A DNA stretch of 64,000 nucleotides. It comes from Vespula vulgaris. Taxonomy: Eukaryota; Arthropoda; Insecta; Hymenoptera; Vespidae. The notes beneath the pieces were generated by a model. That model made no database searches. It was given only the letters and a program-made list of their open reading frames with translations, and was not told the DNA's origin. The stretch lies in assembly GCF_905475345.1 (NCBI RefSeq), contig NC_066591.1:4912501-4976500 (forward strand), in the 5' to 3' direction. The stretch's first letter is position 1, and each line of letters opens with the position of its first letter. This document shows, in pieces, positions 50,581 through 60,393 of this stretch. The translations under genes and the position numbers were made by a program.

Positions 50581-50732
50581 GGGTCCCCAGATGCAGCAAC
50601 CTCCAAGCGGTGGGACCTGGGTCGGTAATACTTGCGATATTTCGAAATGAATGTCTTAATTATATTTAATGCTTGTAACTAAATTTTACATATAATTATA
50701 AAACGCAAGTATTACCGGGCGAATGGCTGCAT
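50581..50732 (+). ncRNA. HDV-like self-cleaving ribozyme, copy 3
   Basis: P1 GGGTCCC/GGGACCT, P2 ATGCAGC/GCTGCAT (7 perfect pairs), P3 ACC/GGT, L3 TCCAAGC. P4 is CGGTAATACTTGCG with CGCAAGTATTACCG, 14 perfect pairs; compared with copy 1 the sixth pair has changed from G-C to A-T on both strands. J4/2 is GGCGAAT with the catalytic cytosine at 50720. P4 is closed by an AT-rich loop related to that of copy 1. The upstream motif is GTAGAGCCCCCGTTAGCTCGT. Confidence 0.87.
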
Positions 50733-51044
50733 ATTTCTATATTTTTACAATATCTCTCGTTTGTCTAAATTCAATTAAACGTTAAGTTGTTACATTTTAA
50801 ATTGGTAATTATATTTCCACGAATAAATAAATTTGAGTATAACAAAATTTTTAATTAATTTTCCAAGAGAACGCACAGAAAACTGTTCCGTTATACTTGT
50901 GTCAGTTATCATTCTTATTTATCCTTATTTTCTTTCATTACTTATATACTCTTATTAATTGTATACTTTTGATAATTACATTAGTTATATACTTTTATTT
51001 ATTACATGAATCACTTTTATTAACTTTTATTAATTGTTAGTATC

Positions 51045-51091
51045 GGGTGGGACCCTTGGGAGGGGCCCTCGGGTGTGGGCCTTTAGGCGGG
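51045..51091 (+). repeat. GGG/CCC-rich tract, copy 4
   Basis: GGGTGGGACCCTTGGGAGGG, then GCCCTCGGGTGTGGGCC. It lies about 313 bases after ribozyme 3, the extra spacing being AT-rich. Confidence 0.8.
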
Positions 51092-51697
51092 CTGCCGTTT
51101 CGGCATCTTTCAATGCTCTTTTTCTCTTTTTCGTTTCTTCTCCGCTTTTCTTCTTTTTTTTGTCTTCTTCACTTCTCTTCTCTTCTCTTCTTATTTAATC
51201 CTTTCTCTGTTTCTGGCTAAATGATGGAAAGATGCATCATCGAAGGACCGATCATCGTGAAGTTGATTTATTGAATTATTATACTATTAATTTATCTATT
51301 AATTTATCTATTAATTATATTAATTACTATTAGTTTATCTATTAATTATATACGTTAATATCCACTATATATATTTATTAATCCTATATATTTCTATTAA
51401 TTATATGCATTTATATTTATTTATATACTTCTATTAATTATATATATTTCTATTTATCATATTATTCTTTTCTCCTTTTTCTCTTTTTCTGTTTCAGGTT
51501 AGATCATCGACGGATCTACCATGGTGAAATTATATTTTTACAGGGAAGTTATTGAATATAAATGGCTTTTTGTATATAATTTTGCATGCAATTTTTACTT
51601 GTTTATCTTTTCTATTTTTATTCTTTTTCTGTTTCAGATTAGGTGATCAGGGAACGGATCATCTTGGGATTTCTACACGGAAGTTAAAGGAACCTTT

Positions 51698-51723
51698 CTG
51701 CATATAATCTTTATTATATGTAG
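51698..51723 (+). other. Inverted repeat, covarying copy
   Basis: CTGCATATAAT, loop CTTT, ATTATATGTAG. Against 49262-49287 one pair changes from C-G to T-A with both sides altered, and another becomes a G·T wobble. Confidence 0.85.
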
Positions 51724-51765
51724 GAAGGGTATGTCTCCTTGCTTCCGTACGCGAACGATAGGGAA

Positions 51766-51805
51766 AACACTCACGCGCGTGACGGCCGGCACGCGCTTGG
51801 GTGTT
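51766..51805 (+). other. Structured hairpin module, copy 3
   Basis: AACAC...GTGTT outer stem with GCGCGTG / CACGCGC inner arms around ACGGCCGG. Confidence 0.75.
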
Positions 51806-51863
51806 ACCGGTCGCGAGATTTAGTCCTACCGAGGACTCCGCTTTGATTTTTTAAATCGAAATA

Positions 51864-51881
51864 GACACGACCGGTCGTGTC
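51864..51881. other. 18-bp perfect palindrome, second copy
   Basis: GACACGACCGGTCGTGTC, identical to 49428-49445, directly upstream of the repeated small ORF. Confidence 0.9.
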
Positions 51882-51886
51882 TCGAG

Positions 51887-52012
51887 ATGTCTGAAGCCGA
51901 CGGTGTGGACGGTGGAGCAATCTGTAAGCGGGGTTTTATACATCTCCAGTTTGCTGAGAAGCCCGAAGCTCCCGAAGCGGAAAGGCATCTCGGTTCGCGG
52001 ATTTTAGAGTAG
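51887..52012 (+). CDS. Small repeated ORF, 41 codons, second copy
   Basis: By eye identical in nucleotides to 49451-49576, within a duplicated segment (about 49190-49590 and 51625-52030). Same remarks on function apply: unknown and possibly not translated. Confidence 0.25.
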   Translation: MSEADGVDGGAICKRGFIHLQFAEKPEAPEAERHLGSRILE

Positions 52013-52060
52013 AATCCTCGTTAGTCCGTTTTTTTCCAGATGCAGCCATCGTTTCATCGC
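52013..52060 (+). ncRNA. Truncated 5' part of an HDV-like ribozyme
   Basis: The pre-ribozyme motif (AGAATCCTCGTTAGTCCGT) is followed by a T-rich run and CCAGATGCAGCCATC. The P1 strand is lost (TTTTTTT in place of GGGTCCC) and nothing resembling P3, P4 or J4/2 follows. It is a decayed copy. Confidence 0.45.
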
Positions 52061-52163
52061 CCAAGGACCATCGAGGGATTTAGATTTTTATACGGGTGTT
52101 TAAAGAGTCTTTCTACCTCAGGCGTAGAAGGATTTCTTTTCTCCCGTTCGGGCAAGATAGAAG

Positions 52164-52202
52164 GACACTCGCTTATGTCGGCTGGCATAGGCGTTGGTGT
52201 TC
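52164..52202 (+). other. Structured hairpin module, copy 4
   Basis: GACAC...GTGTTC with inner arms CTTATG/CATAGG, pairing with one G·T. The loop is TCGGCTGG. The sequence is quite different from other copies but the pairing is kept. Confidence 0.72.
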
Positions 52203-52331
52203 TCGGGCGCGATTAAGTCCAAACTTGGCTCCAACGTACTCAACATACTCGCGTGAGTGTTTCCGGAATACTCGCGTAAGTATCTGTGAGTACGGTAGGA
52301 TTCAATGTTGGGTTCCGGCGTTTGTCGCGAA

Positions 52332-52349
52332 AGCACGACCGGTCGTGCT
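52332..52349. other. 18-bp palindrome, compensated variant
   Basis: AGCACGACCGGTCGTGCT. The outer pairs differ from the other two copies on both sides, so the palindrome is preserved. Confidence 0.85.
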
Positions 52350-52539
52350 CAAGTGGTGATTGAAGCTTCCGATGTTGGATAGTTGAGCTATGCGTAAGTC
52401 GGTTCCCAAATGCGGAGACGCATGGGGCTGCAATTTTAGCGTTTGGAGGCTTGAATTCGTCGGGAGTGGAGGTCGCCCCGTTGCTTTGCTTTCTTGATAG
52501 TAGTAGAAGTAGTAAAGAGTAGAGTCACCGGTAGTCCGC

Positions 52540-52645
52540 GGGTCTCCAGAAGCAGCAACCTCCACGCGGTGGGACCTGGGTCGGCAGTACTTGTTATGTA
52601 TCGAAATCTAATAAGCTGCAAGTATTTCCGAGCGAATGGCTGCAT
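52540..52645 (+). ncRNA. HDV-like self-cleaving ribozyme, copy 4
   Basis: P1 is GGGTCTC with GGGACCT (two wobble pairs), P2 GCAGC/GCTGC, P3 ACC/GGT, L3 TCCACGC. P4 is CGGCAGTACTTG with CAAGTATTTCCG, with one mismatch and one G·T pair, so this stem is weaker than in the others. J4/2 is AGCGAAT with the catalytic cytosine at 52633. At 106 nt it matches copy 2 in length and is nearest to it in sequence. Activity may be reduced. Confidence 0.8.
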
Positions 52646-52804
52646 ATTTTATCATTTTTCCATGATCTTTTCCATCGACTACGTGCACTTTCAATTCTAT
52701 CTTACATCTTCTGTGTATTCAGCAATAAATGCACAGTCACTTCTACTTATTGAAACGCATACCTATATAGTAATTATTCGAGATTAATTATTATAGTTTC
52801 TCTC

Positions 52805-52851
52805 GGGTGGGTCCCTTGGGATGGGCCCTTGGGCGTGGGCTTCTGTGCGGG
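52805..52851 (+). repeat. GGG/CCC-rich tract, copy 5
   Basis: GGGTGGGTCCCTTGGGATGG and following G-runs, 160 bases after ribozyme 4. Confidence 0.8.
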
Positions 52852-53159
52852 TCTCCTTCTTTCTGTACCAAAAAATCCAGCTCGATTTCGGTACTCTGAC
52901 TTCGCTCGAATTCACTTTCTCCTTTCTTTTCTTTTCTATGTCTATCTTTTCATTTCAATTTCCTTTCGTTTTCACAGGTGCATGTGTTCGTTATAACTTC
53001 CGGATATGCTTTCTGTCTATTCTTCCGAGTTCTATCGTTTTCACGTGCGCGCATGTTCCGGTTTTCTTTTCCTCTTTCGCTTCTTCGCGGTTTTCGATAT
53101 ATCGTCGAAAGGTTCGTTTCATAATCGATTGCTAGACGCGAATACGGGTAAGATAGGAA

Positions 53160-53200
53160 GAACACTCACGCCTGTGTCGGCGGGCACAGGCGTGGTGTTC
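53160..53200 (+). other. Structured hairpin module, copy 5
   Basis: GAACAC/GTGTTC outer stem and a perfect CACGCCTGTG / CACAGGCGTG inner stem with loop TCGGCGGG. This is the most stable copy. Confidence 0.82.
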
Positions 53201-53640
53201 TCGGGCGCGATTAAAAGTCCTACCGTAATGGACTTCGTTTGATTGCTAAAACGAAATGATCGATGTGTGTCGGTTTATGTGCTGAGTAGAATGGTCTCCT
53301 TCTTTCAGTACCGAAAAATTCAGCTCGATTTCCGTACTCGGACTTCGGTCGAATTCATTTTCTCTTTTCTTTTCTTTTCTATGTTCATATTTTCTTTTCG
53401 ATCTCATCTTTTTCACATATGTACGTGTTTCATTGCACCTTCGGTATATCCTTTCTTTCTTTTTTTTTTTTTTTTGAGATGTATCGTTTTCACATGCGCG
53501 CACGTTCCGGCTTTCTTTTCTACTCTTTCTCTTCTTCTCCTCTTCTTCACGGATTTCAATACATCGGCGAGGTTCCGATATATCGTCGAAAGATTCGTTT
53601 CATAATCGATTGCTAGACGCGAATACGGGTAGAATAGGAA

Positions 53641-53681
53641 GAACACTTGCGTTTGTGTCGGCGGGCACAGGCGCGGTGTTC
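53641..53681 (+). other. Structured hairpin module, copy 6
   Basis: GAACAC/GTGTTC outer stem and GCGTTTGTG / CACAGGCGC inner stem, using two G·T pairs and one compensated pair relative to copy 5. Confidence 0.8.
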
Positions 53682-53891
53682 TCGGGCGCGATTAAAAGTC
53701 CTACGGTAAAGGACTCCGTTTGATTGCTAAAACGAATAAATGACCGGTCGTGTGTCGGTTTATGTGCTGCCGAGTAACATGGTTTGCTATCCGTAAGCGT
53801 GGACTAACCCTCCTCCAGTTAGCCGACTGAAGTCTCGGTGAGTGCGTGAAACGTCGCGAACGCGAATATAGAGTAGAGTCACCGTAATTCT

Positions 53892-53910
53892 GACACTCAC
53901 GGGAGTGTTC
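53892..53910 (+). other. Short hairpin GACACTC...GAGTGTTC
   Basis: The second reduced hairpin, with stem ACACTC/GAGTGT. It lies in the same order relative to the next ribozyme as the copy at 50461. Confidence 0.65.
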
Positions 53911-54012
53911 GGGCGCGATTAAAAGTCCTACGGAGGACTTCGTTTTGTAGAACGCCGATAATTTGATCACGCCGGTCACGCGAATTTAAAAATAGAGTCC
54001 CCGTTAGCCCGT

Positions 54013-54117
54013 GGGTCCCCAGATGCAGCTACCTCCACGCGGTGGGACCTGGGTCGGTAGTACTTGTAGTATAATGAAACCTAATATGATACAAGTACTA
54101 CCGGGCGAATGGCTGCT
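54013..54117 (+). ncRNA. HDV-like self-cleaving ribozyme, copy 5
   Basis: P1 GGGTCCC/GGGACCT, P3 ACC/GGT, L3 TCCACGC. P4 is CGGTAGTACTTGTA with TACAAGTACTACCG, 14 perfect pairs, with the last two pairs swapped relative to copies 1 and 3 (CG to TA on both strands). J4/2 is GGCGAAT with the catalytic cytosine at 54106. P2 keeps GCAGC/GCTGC but ends in TT where others have AT, a mismatch at the end of the stem. Length is 105 nt. It is the last repeat before the FANCM upstream region. Confidence 0.86.
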
Positions 54118-55101
54118 TATCTCAGTTAAATTACAAAATCTCTTGATTCTAATTGTAACTAAATATTAAAGTACTTACATTTTCCATATCTGGTAATATT
54201 ACTATAGATAGACAGATTGTAATCAGATTCTAAAATAATTTCTTAAAGATAATCATAGAAAAATTATAATTTCTGTATTGTTCTTATATGTTCTTATTCG
54301 TTTTCATTTATTATCTTTTATTCTCTTTTACTTTGTTTAAATAACTCACTATTAACCGTAAATATTAGTTAATTTTCAAATTATCTATGAAGTAAAATTT
54401 TCAGCATTGCTTTCTTTCGTGGTTTCATTTATTTTCGTATCAATTATATTTGTTATCTTATGCGTTTAAATCATTAAATGAAAACAGCCTTAAGCAACGA
54501 GACAGCTATAATTTAATTATTTCAAGACAGTAGTTCATATTTTGTCCATACCCGTCGCTGAAGTCAACACGCTTTCAGCAAAAGATGAACAGTTATGTTT
54601 AATCACGTGGAGATGTGTTGTTGTGATTGGTTAATTTTTTCTAATCGTTGTCAATTATGGACTGTTAAACAAAAAATCTTATTTTATGTAATGTTATAAT
54701 TTATGTAATATAGTATTTTCATATATATATATATATACATAAATCAAGTATCATGAAAAAAAGTATGGTCGTGTGACAAAACTATGTTTATTCTTATGAA
54801 ACAGTGAAGAGGAAGGTATACTTGTATCAAACTGTCATTTGATAAACATAACAATAAAAGTATTTTGCATTGTATCAATACCATGACATAAAATGCAATG
54901 AAATTTTATATTATGCATTTAATTTTTATTATCTGAAAGATAACCTACCTAATGCTGCATAGTTAAGTATATAACCATTGCGTTTAGACATTGTATTTTT
55001 TCATCTGCATTGGAAATAATTCATATTTCACTCGCGAATAATTTAGGTATATTATAATGTCAATATAAAATTATTAAGATGCACTAAAGCTATATTTTGT
55101 A
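54118..55101. other. AT-rich region upstream of FANCM
   Basis: No gene seen. It should include the FANCM transcription start, but no TATA box or clear initiator can be singled out. A short (TA)n run is at about 54721-54737. An in-frame stop at 55075 supports translation starting at 55102. Confidence 0.5.
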
Positions 55102-57449
55102 ATGTTTAATTATATAGAACTTAATGAAATGGAAGTTACACAAAATCCTGACATTTCAACCGATTCGCAGACAAGTGGATTTGATATGTCTGCTGGAAAT
55201 ATATGGATATATCCGGAGAATTATCCTGTTCGAGAGTATCAATTTAATATTGTTAAAAGAGCTTTATATTATAATACTTTAGTATGTTTACCAACTGGTA
55301 AGATCATTTTTTAATGTTATTTCCTAATATATCTATAAAATGAAGAGAGATTAAGAACATTTATCCTCTTATTAGGATTGGGAAAAACATTTATTGCTGC
55401 TGTGGTAATGTATAATTTTTGGAGGTGGTATCCATCTGGAAAAGTCGTGTTCCTTGCACCAACAAAGCCTTTAGTTACTCAACAGATCGATGCTTGCTAC
55501 AATGTAATGGGTATTCCAAATATAGAAAGTATTGAACTCACAGGTATTTCTTAAAATATCAATTAATAAAAATTTGCAATCTCAACATTATTATATTTAA
55601 GTAGTATTATAGTTTTTTATAGTCTTAATTAATACAATAGATTTTCTTTTTTAATAGGTAGTGTAAATCATAAGACACGTCAAACAGCTTGGTTTAAGAA
55701 AAGAGTATTTTTTGCTACACCTCAAGTATTTCATAATGATCTTGAAAATAATATCATTCCTAGTGAACTTATAAAATGTGTTGTGATAGATGAAGCACAT
55801 AAAGCATTGGGTAAACATTCATATTGTGAGGTACTTGATTTTCCACATTCCTTAACGATAAATAAATTTAATATGTTTTATATTGTTTAATTTGTAATAT
55901 TTGTAGTGTATCCGTATATTGAGTGAGAAAAATCAATATTTTAGAATACTAGCACTTTCTGCAACACCAGGAAATAAAATTGCTAATGTTCACCAGGTAC
56001 TTCAAAAATATCTCTTTTAAATTATTAATTTATTATTTGCCTAAAATTTATTTTATTATAGATAGTACAAAATTTACACATTTCACATATAGAATTAAGA
56101 GATGAGACATCTCTAGATATAATACCATATATTAATAGAAAAAAGACAGATATTATTTTAGTACCTCTTGGTGAAGAATTAGAGAAGTATAAAGAGAAAT
56201 ATATTAATATAATGGATCGTCATGTCAAATTTCTCATTCGATGTAATGTTATTCATGGACAAACTTCGACTATTTCTAAAGGCAAAGTAAGTTCTTTTTT
56301 ATATAATATAAGTATATATTTAATAATAGTTAAATCATATTTTTGATGTTTTAATATATTACAAGAATATAATATATATTGTATAACTAGATATTTGTGA
56401 TACTGAAGGAATTTCAAAAGACTACAAATCAATCAGGAAATAATAACCAGATTAAAAAAACATTACATATACTGCTTACCATGTATCATGCTTATGAATT
56501 AATGGTTCGCCACGGACTCCGTGCCTTTTATAAATTTTATCAAAGTATGTGTTTAGTAAGTAAGAATTTTTATGGTAGTTGTAATATACCTAATACGTTT
56601 AATGTTTTTTAAGATCATTCTGATAAATTTTGGATGAACAGTGAAATTCAATTACAAGAATTAATTGCTGAAGTTCAAACTTATTTGGGACCATTTCCGG
56701 ATGTTCAACTATTTACTAATGGAAATATTCCTGAAGTTTGTATTTAAATTTATTTTATTTTTTAATATTTTATTTACCATTTAATTTATTATATTAATAC
56801 TCATAATATTTTTGTATATTTAGATTTCAGGTAATTTCGTATTCGGGCATAATAAATTTTTAAAATTAAGAGAATTGTTATTACAACATTTCAAGATGGC
56901 AAGTAATACTGGAAATGATACAAGGGCTATAGTTTTTGTAGAAGTTTGTATATATATGTCCATTTTATATAAATATATATTTCTGTAAATATTTAAATGG
57001 TAACCTTTTTAATTTTATGTATAGTATAGAGATATTGTCAGCGAGGTATATGTTTTATTGTTACAAGCAAGACCCTTGATAAGACCTCAAATGTTTGTTG
57101 GTCAAGCTGAACAGAAACAGAAACGTCAAGTGAAGGCAATAGAAGATTTCAGGAAAAATCATGTCAATGTTCTCATTTCTACCAGTATAGGTATATATTA
57201 CAATACAATAGATTTGTATATATTTCAATAAAACTGATAACAATTATTCTTGACTTATATAGGTGAAGAAGGATTGGATGTTGGAGAAGTAGACTTGATA
57301 ATATGCTTTGATGTATCACAAAAATCTCCTACTCGTCTTGTACAAAGAATGGGAAGAACTGGACGAAAACGAGAGGGCCATATAATAGTTCTTGTTACGG
57401 ATGGCAAAGAACACGAAGTATACACTATTATTTTTTTATATTTATTTCA

Positions 57450-57496
<47 letters not shown>

Positions 57497-60393
57497 CGTG
57501 TGTGTGTATTGTTTTATGAATCTGCAGGCTTTAAGATCTACAATAGCAAGGAGAGAATCTTTAAACAGTAAAATTCTTAATACAAGCAATATCTTCTCTT
57601 CTTTATATCAAAACAATCCTCGTATGGTACCAAACGTATGTAATCCAGAATGTCATAAATTACATATAAATGTAAAACCAAAAACTCCCGTGAAAAAAGA
57701 TAAAAAGTCTAAGAAGGTAGATAATAAAAAGTTACATGAAACATCGTCGAAAAAGACAAAAAATATCAAAGAATGTAAATATTTTTAATATGATAATTTA
57801 TCTTACAAGTGAATTATATTTTATTATATATTATTAATGATAATTAAAAATGGACTTCATTTTTTTCAGTTTCTACAAATATAAAAAATACGAATCAATC
57901 TTCATTGTCCAAATTTCTCGTAAATACAAAAAATAATGAACAGTTTAATGATGATGACGATGATGATGTTGTAGAATTTGTGAAATCTACTATAATAGAA
58001 ACTACTGATCTAAATAATAAAACTAATCCAATAAAAGCATCAAACGTTAAATTGCTGACTTGTGATACTGAAGCGGTTGATTTTTTAACGTTATGTGCTA
58101 TGAAGAAATCGGAAGAGGAAATCAAACCCAAGAAACCTAAAATGGATACGACTTACGTGTCTTTAACTGAATCAGTTACAAGTTTCGTTGATTTCACTGT
58201 ACCTAGTCTAGATATACTTGATGATTTGAGTAATTATTTAAGTAACATTAAACTAAACTTAATATTGCCAGAAGAAAATTCTCAAAGCGATTATGATAAC
58301 GACGACAATTTTTGGTGTAACAACCAATATAATGTTATGAGTCCAATAAATACAGTCATGGATGAATGTATTAATATTAGTGAATCCAGGTTTGAAGATT
58401 TACTCGATGAAAGTACTGATTCTGACGATGCAGTGTTAAATTCTAATGAAAATGATGTGAATAATCTGAATACTAACGTTAATATTGGAAAACACAACAA
58501 AGGAGAATCTCTAACAAATGTAAGGAATAGTGAACAGCGTGACGATGTTAATGATCGAAATACAAATTGTAATGTACCAACGAATACTGAAGTTAGTTTT
58601 TTCGAAGATATATTCAATGATTCATTTGACTCAATTGAAGATGATTTCGAACAGAGTGAATTGAACACCGATACTGTCGAAAATAATAAATTAAAAAATT
58701 TAAACTCATCGAACAATGATCCTTCCAAAATAGCAATCACTACCAATATACAAGAAAAAACAAATAATTTAACATTATCAAAAATGCAAGTTAAGAAAGA
58801 ATGTTCAAAGCATTGCGAGAGTATGTTTTCGATAACTCAAGCTGTTAATGAAATAAAAAAAATAAATTCAAAAGCGAATGCTCGACCTACACTTGCAGAA
58901 ATAAAAGATACAGGACAATATGTAGCACAAAAGTCCAAATATATATCAACTAATAATACATCGCATGTACAAAGTAATGTACAAATCAATGACTATGAAT
59001 CTGAAGATGATATATTTGCATCCGAATTAGACGAAGATTTAGAAATTAATACTGCAAGCAATGAATCATCAAACAAGGAAAATCCAACAAATGAAACTTT
59101 ACCAAGCTCGAAACAAAATATTCATAACAAATTAAAACGTATAAGCGATAATCAATTTAAAATCGATACTTTTGAATGGAATAACGATTTTAAAATATCA
59201 TCTATTTCAGCTGCAAATTCTAAATATTTTAACAATTCTACTAACGCTAATTTAACGGTAAAAAACACCAATACTATAACATCGTCTTTAGCAGATGATA
59301 TGTGGAATGATACGGATAGCGATGAATGGATATCATTCGATCAAAAACCCAAATCAAAACAACGTACTAAAAGTAGTTCTGTGAGATTATCAAAAAAATT
59401 ATCTACCATAAAACATTCTTTTTCTAATTCCATTTCTATGGACGATCAGAATGATTCTGAAAATGATTTTATTATAAATACAAAGGATATAGAAAAATTA
59501 AATGACTTGGAAGCTAGTTATTTCTCTGAAGAGAAAAGTAAAAATTATGATACATCTATTCCAAGTAGCAGCAATTTCAAAGACAAGCCCTTAGAAAAAC
59601 TTGCAGCACGAGGAACGGTGTTAAAAAATTTAAGTTCTTTTAAAGCTCCAGATAGATATTTAAAAAAACAGTATTCTAACAAAACGAGTCAGAGTACTCA
59701 ATCGAAGCGTATCGAATCTTCAAGGGATTTCTCATACAAAACTCAATCAATAAAAAATAAAAGAAAAATGAAAAATCAATGCGAATATATAGATAACGAA
59801 GCACAAGTATCTTTTGATAATAGTTCCGACGAAAGTTCTGGCAAAGACGAAGATTTATCAGATTTCGTTAGTTACACTCAACAAATACCAGAAGATGAAG
59901 ATATGCGTGCTTTATATCTACAAGCCGTTAAAAGTCCTGTCAAACGACCTGGTGCTTTTGTTTTTAAAGAACCTCGAATATCTGATGAAATGGTAGAGAT
60001 ATATTCTCAACCTTGTTCACAGCCTAATGAATCATATCTTGAGGTTAATTTTAATACTTTATATGTAGATATTATAACTAGTATTTGATAATTAATTAAT
60101 ATAACATTTGTTTTATTTAGGACTCTTTTTGCATAAATGGTGATGAAGATGATGTCGATGAGAGTAAACATACTCACGGATATTCTATATTGGAAGAAGC
60201 AGAGAGAATATTAAAAAACAAAAAAAGAAAACGAATTAAATGTAATAAATCGGAGAATACAGGGTGGAAACATAGAAAGAAACGAAAAAAGATTGAACTA
60301 TTGAATAGTTCTACGAGTAGCGAGGATGAAACTGAGAGATTACGCACAGAGATTCAAGATGAATCAATGATGTTGAAAGGTTTACATCCATAA
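55102..60393 (+). CDS. FANCM: Fanconi anemia group M-type DNA translocase (FANCM)
   Basis: Thirteen exons join in phase: 55102-55297, 55376-55543, 55658-55830, 55907-55996, 56062-56286, 56391-56544, 56614-56735, 56824-56943, 57025-57190, 57263-57417, 57528-57774, 57870-60043 and 60121-60393 (stop TAA). The protein is 1420 residues. The N-terminal third is a superfamily 2 helicase: Walker A PTGLGKT (64-70), TPQV, DEAH (166-169), SAT (197-199), then GEEGLDVGEVDLIICFD and motif VI QRMGRTGR (499-506), ending near RMVPNVCNP. These match FANCM/Mph1/Hef. In animals FANCM is an ATP-driven fork- and D-loop-remodelling translocase of the Fanconi pathway. The rest is long, acidic, Asn/Ser-rich and probably disordered, with a conserved-looking block near ESYLEDSFCING at the last splice junction and a basic C-terminus. 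No ERCC4-like nuclease or helix-hairpin-helix domain is visible, so the protein is shorter than the vertebrate form. In-frame TAA at 55075 supports the start. A likely poly(A) signal AATAAA is at 60586. Confidence 0.95.
57453..57510. repeat. (TA)n/(TG)n tract in a FANCM intron
   Basis: A TA run followed by TG repeats within the intron between the exons ending at 57417 and starting at 57528. Confidence 0.9.
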
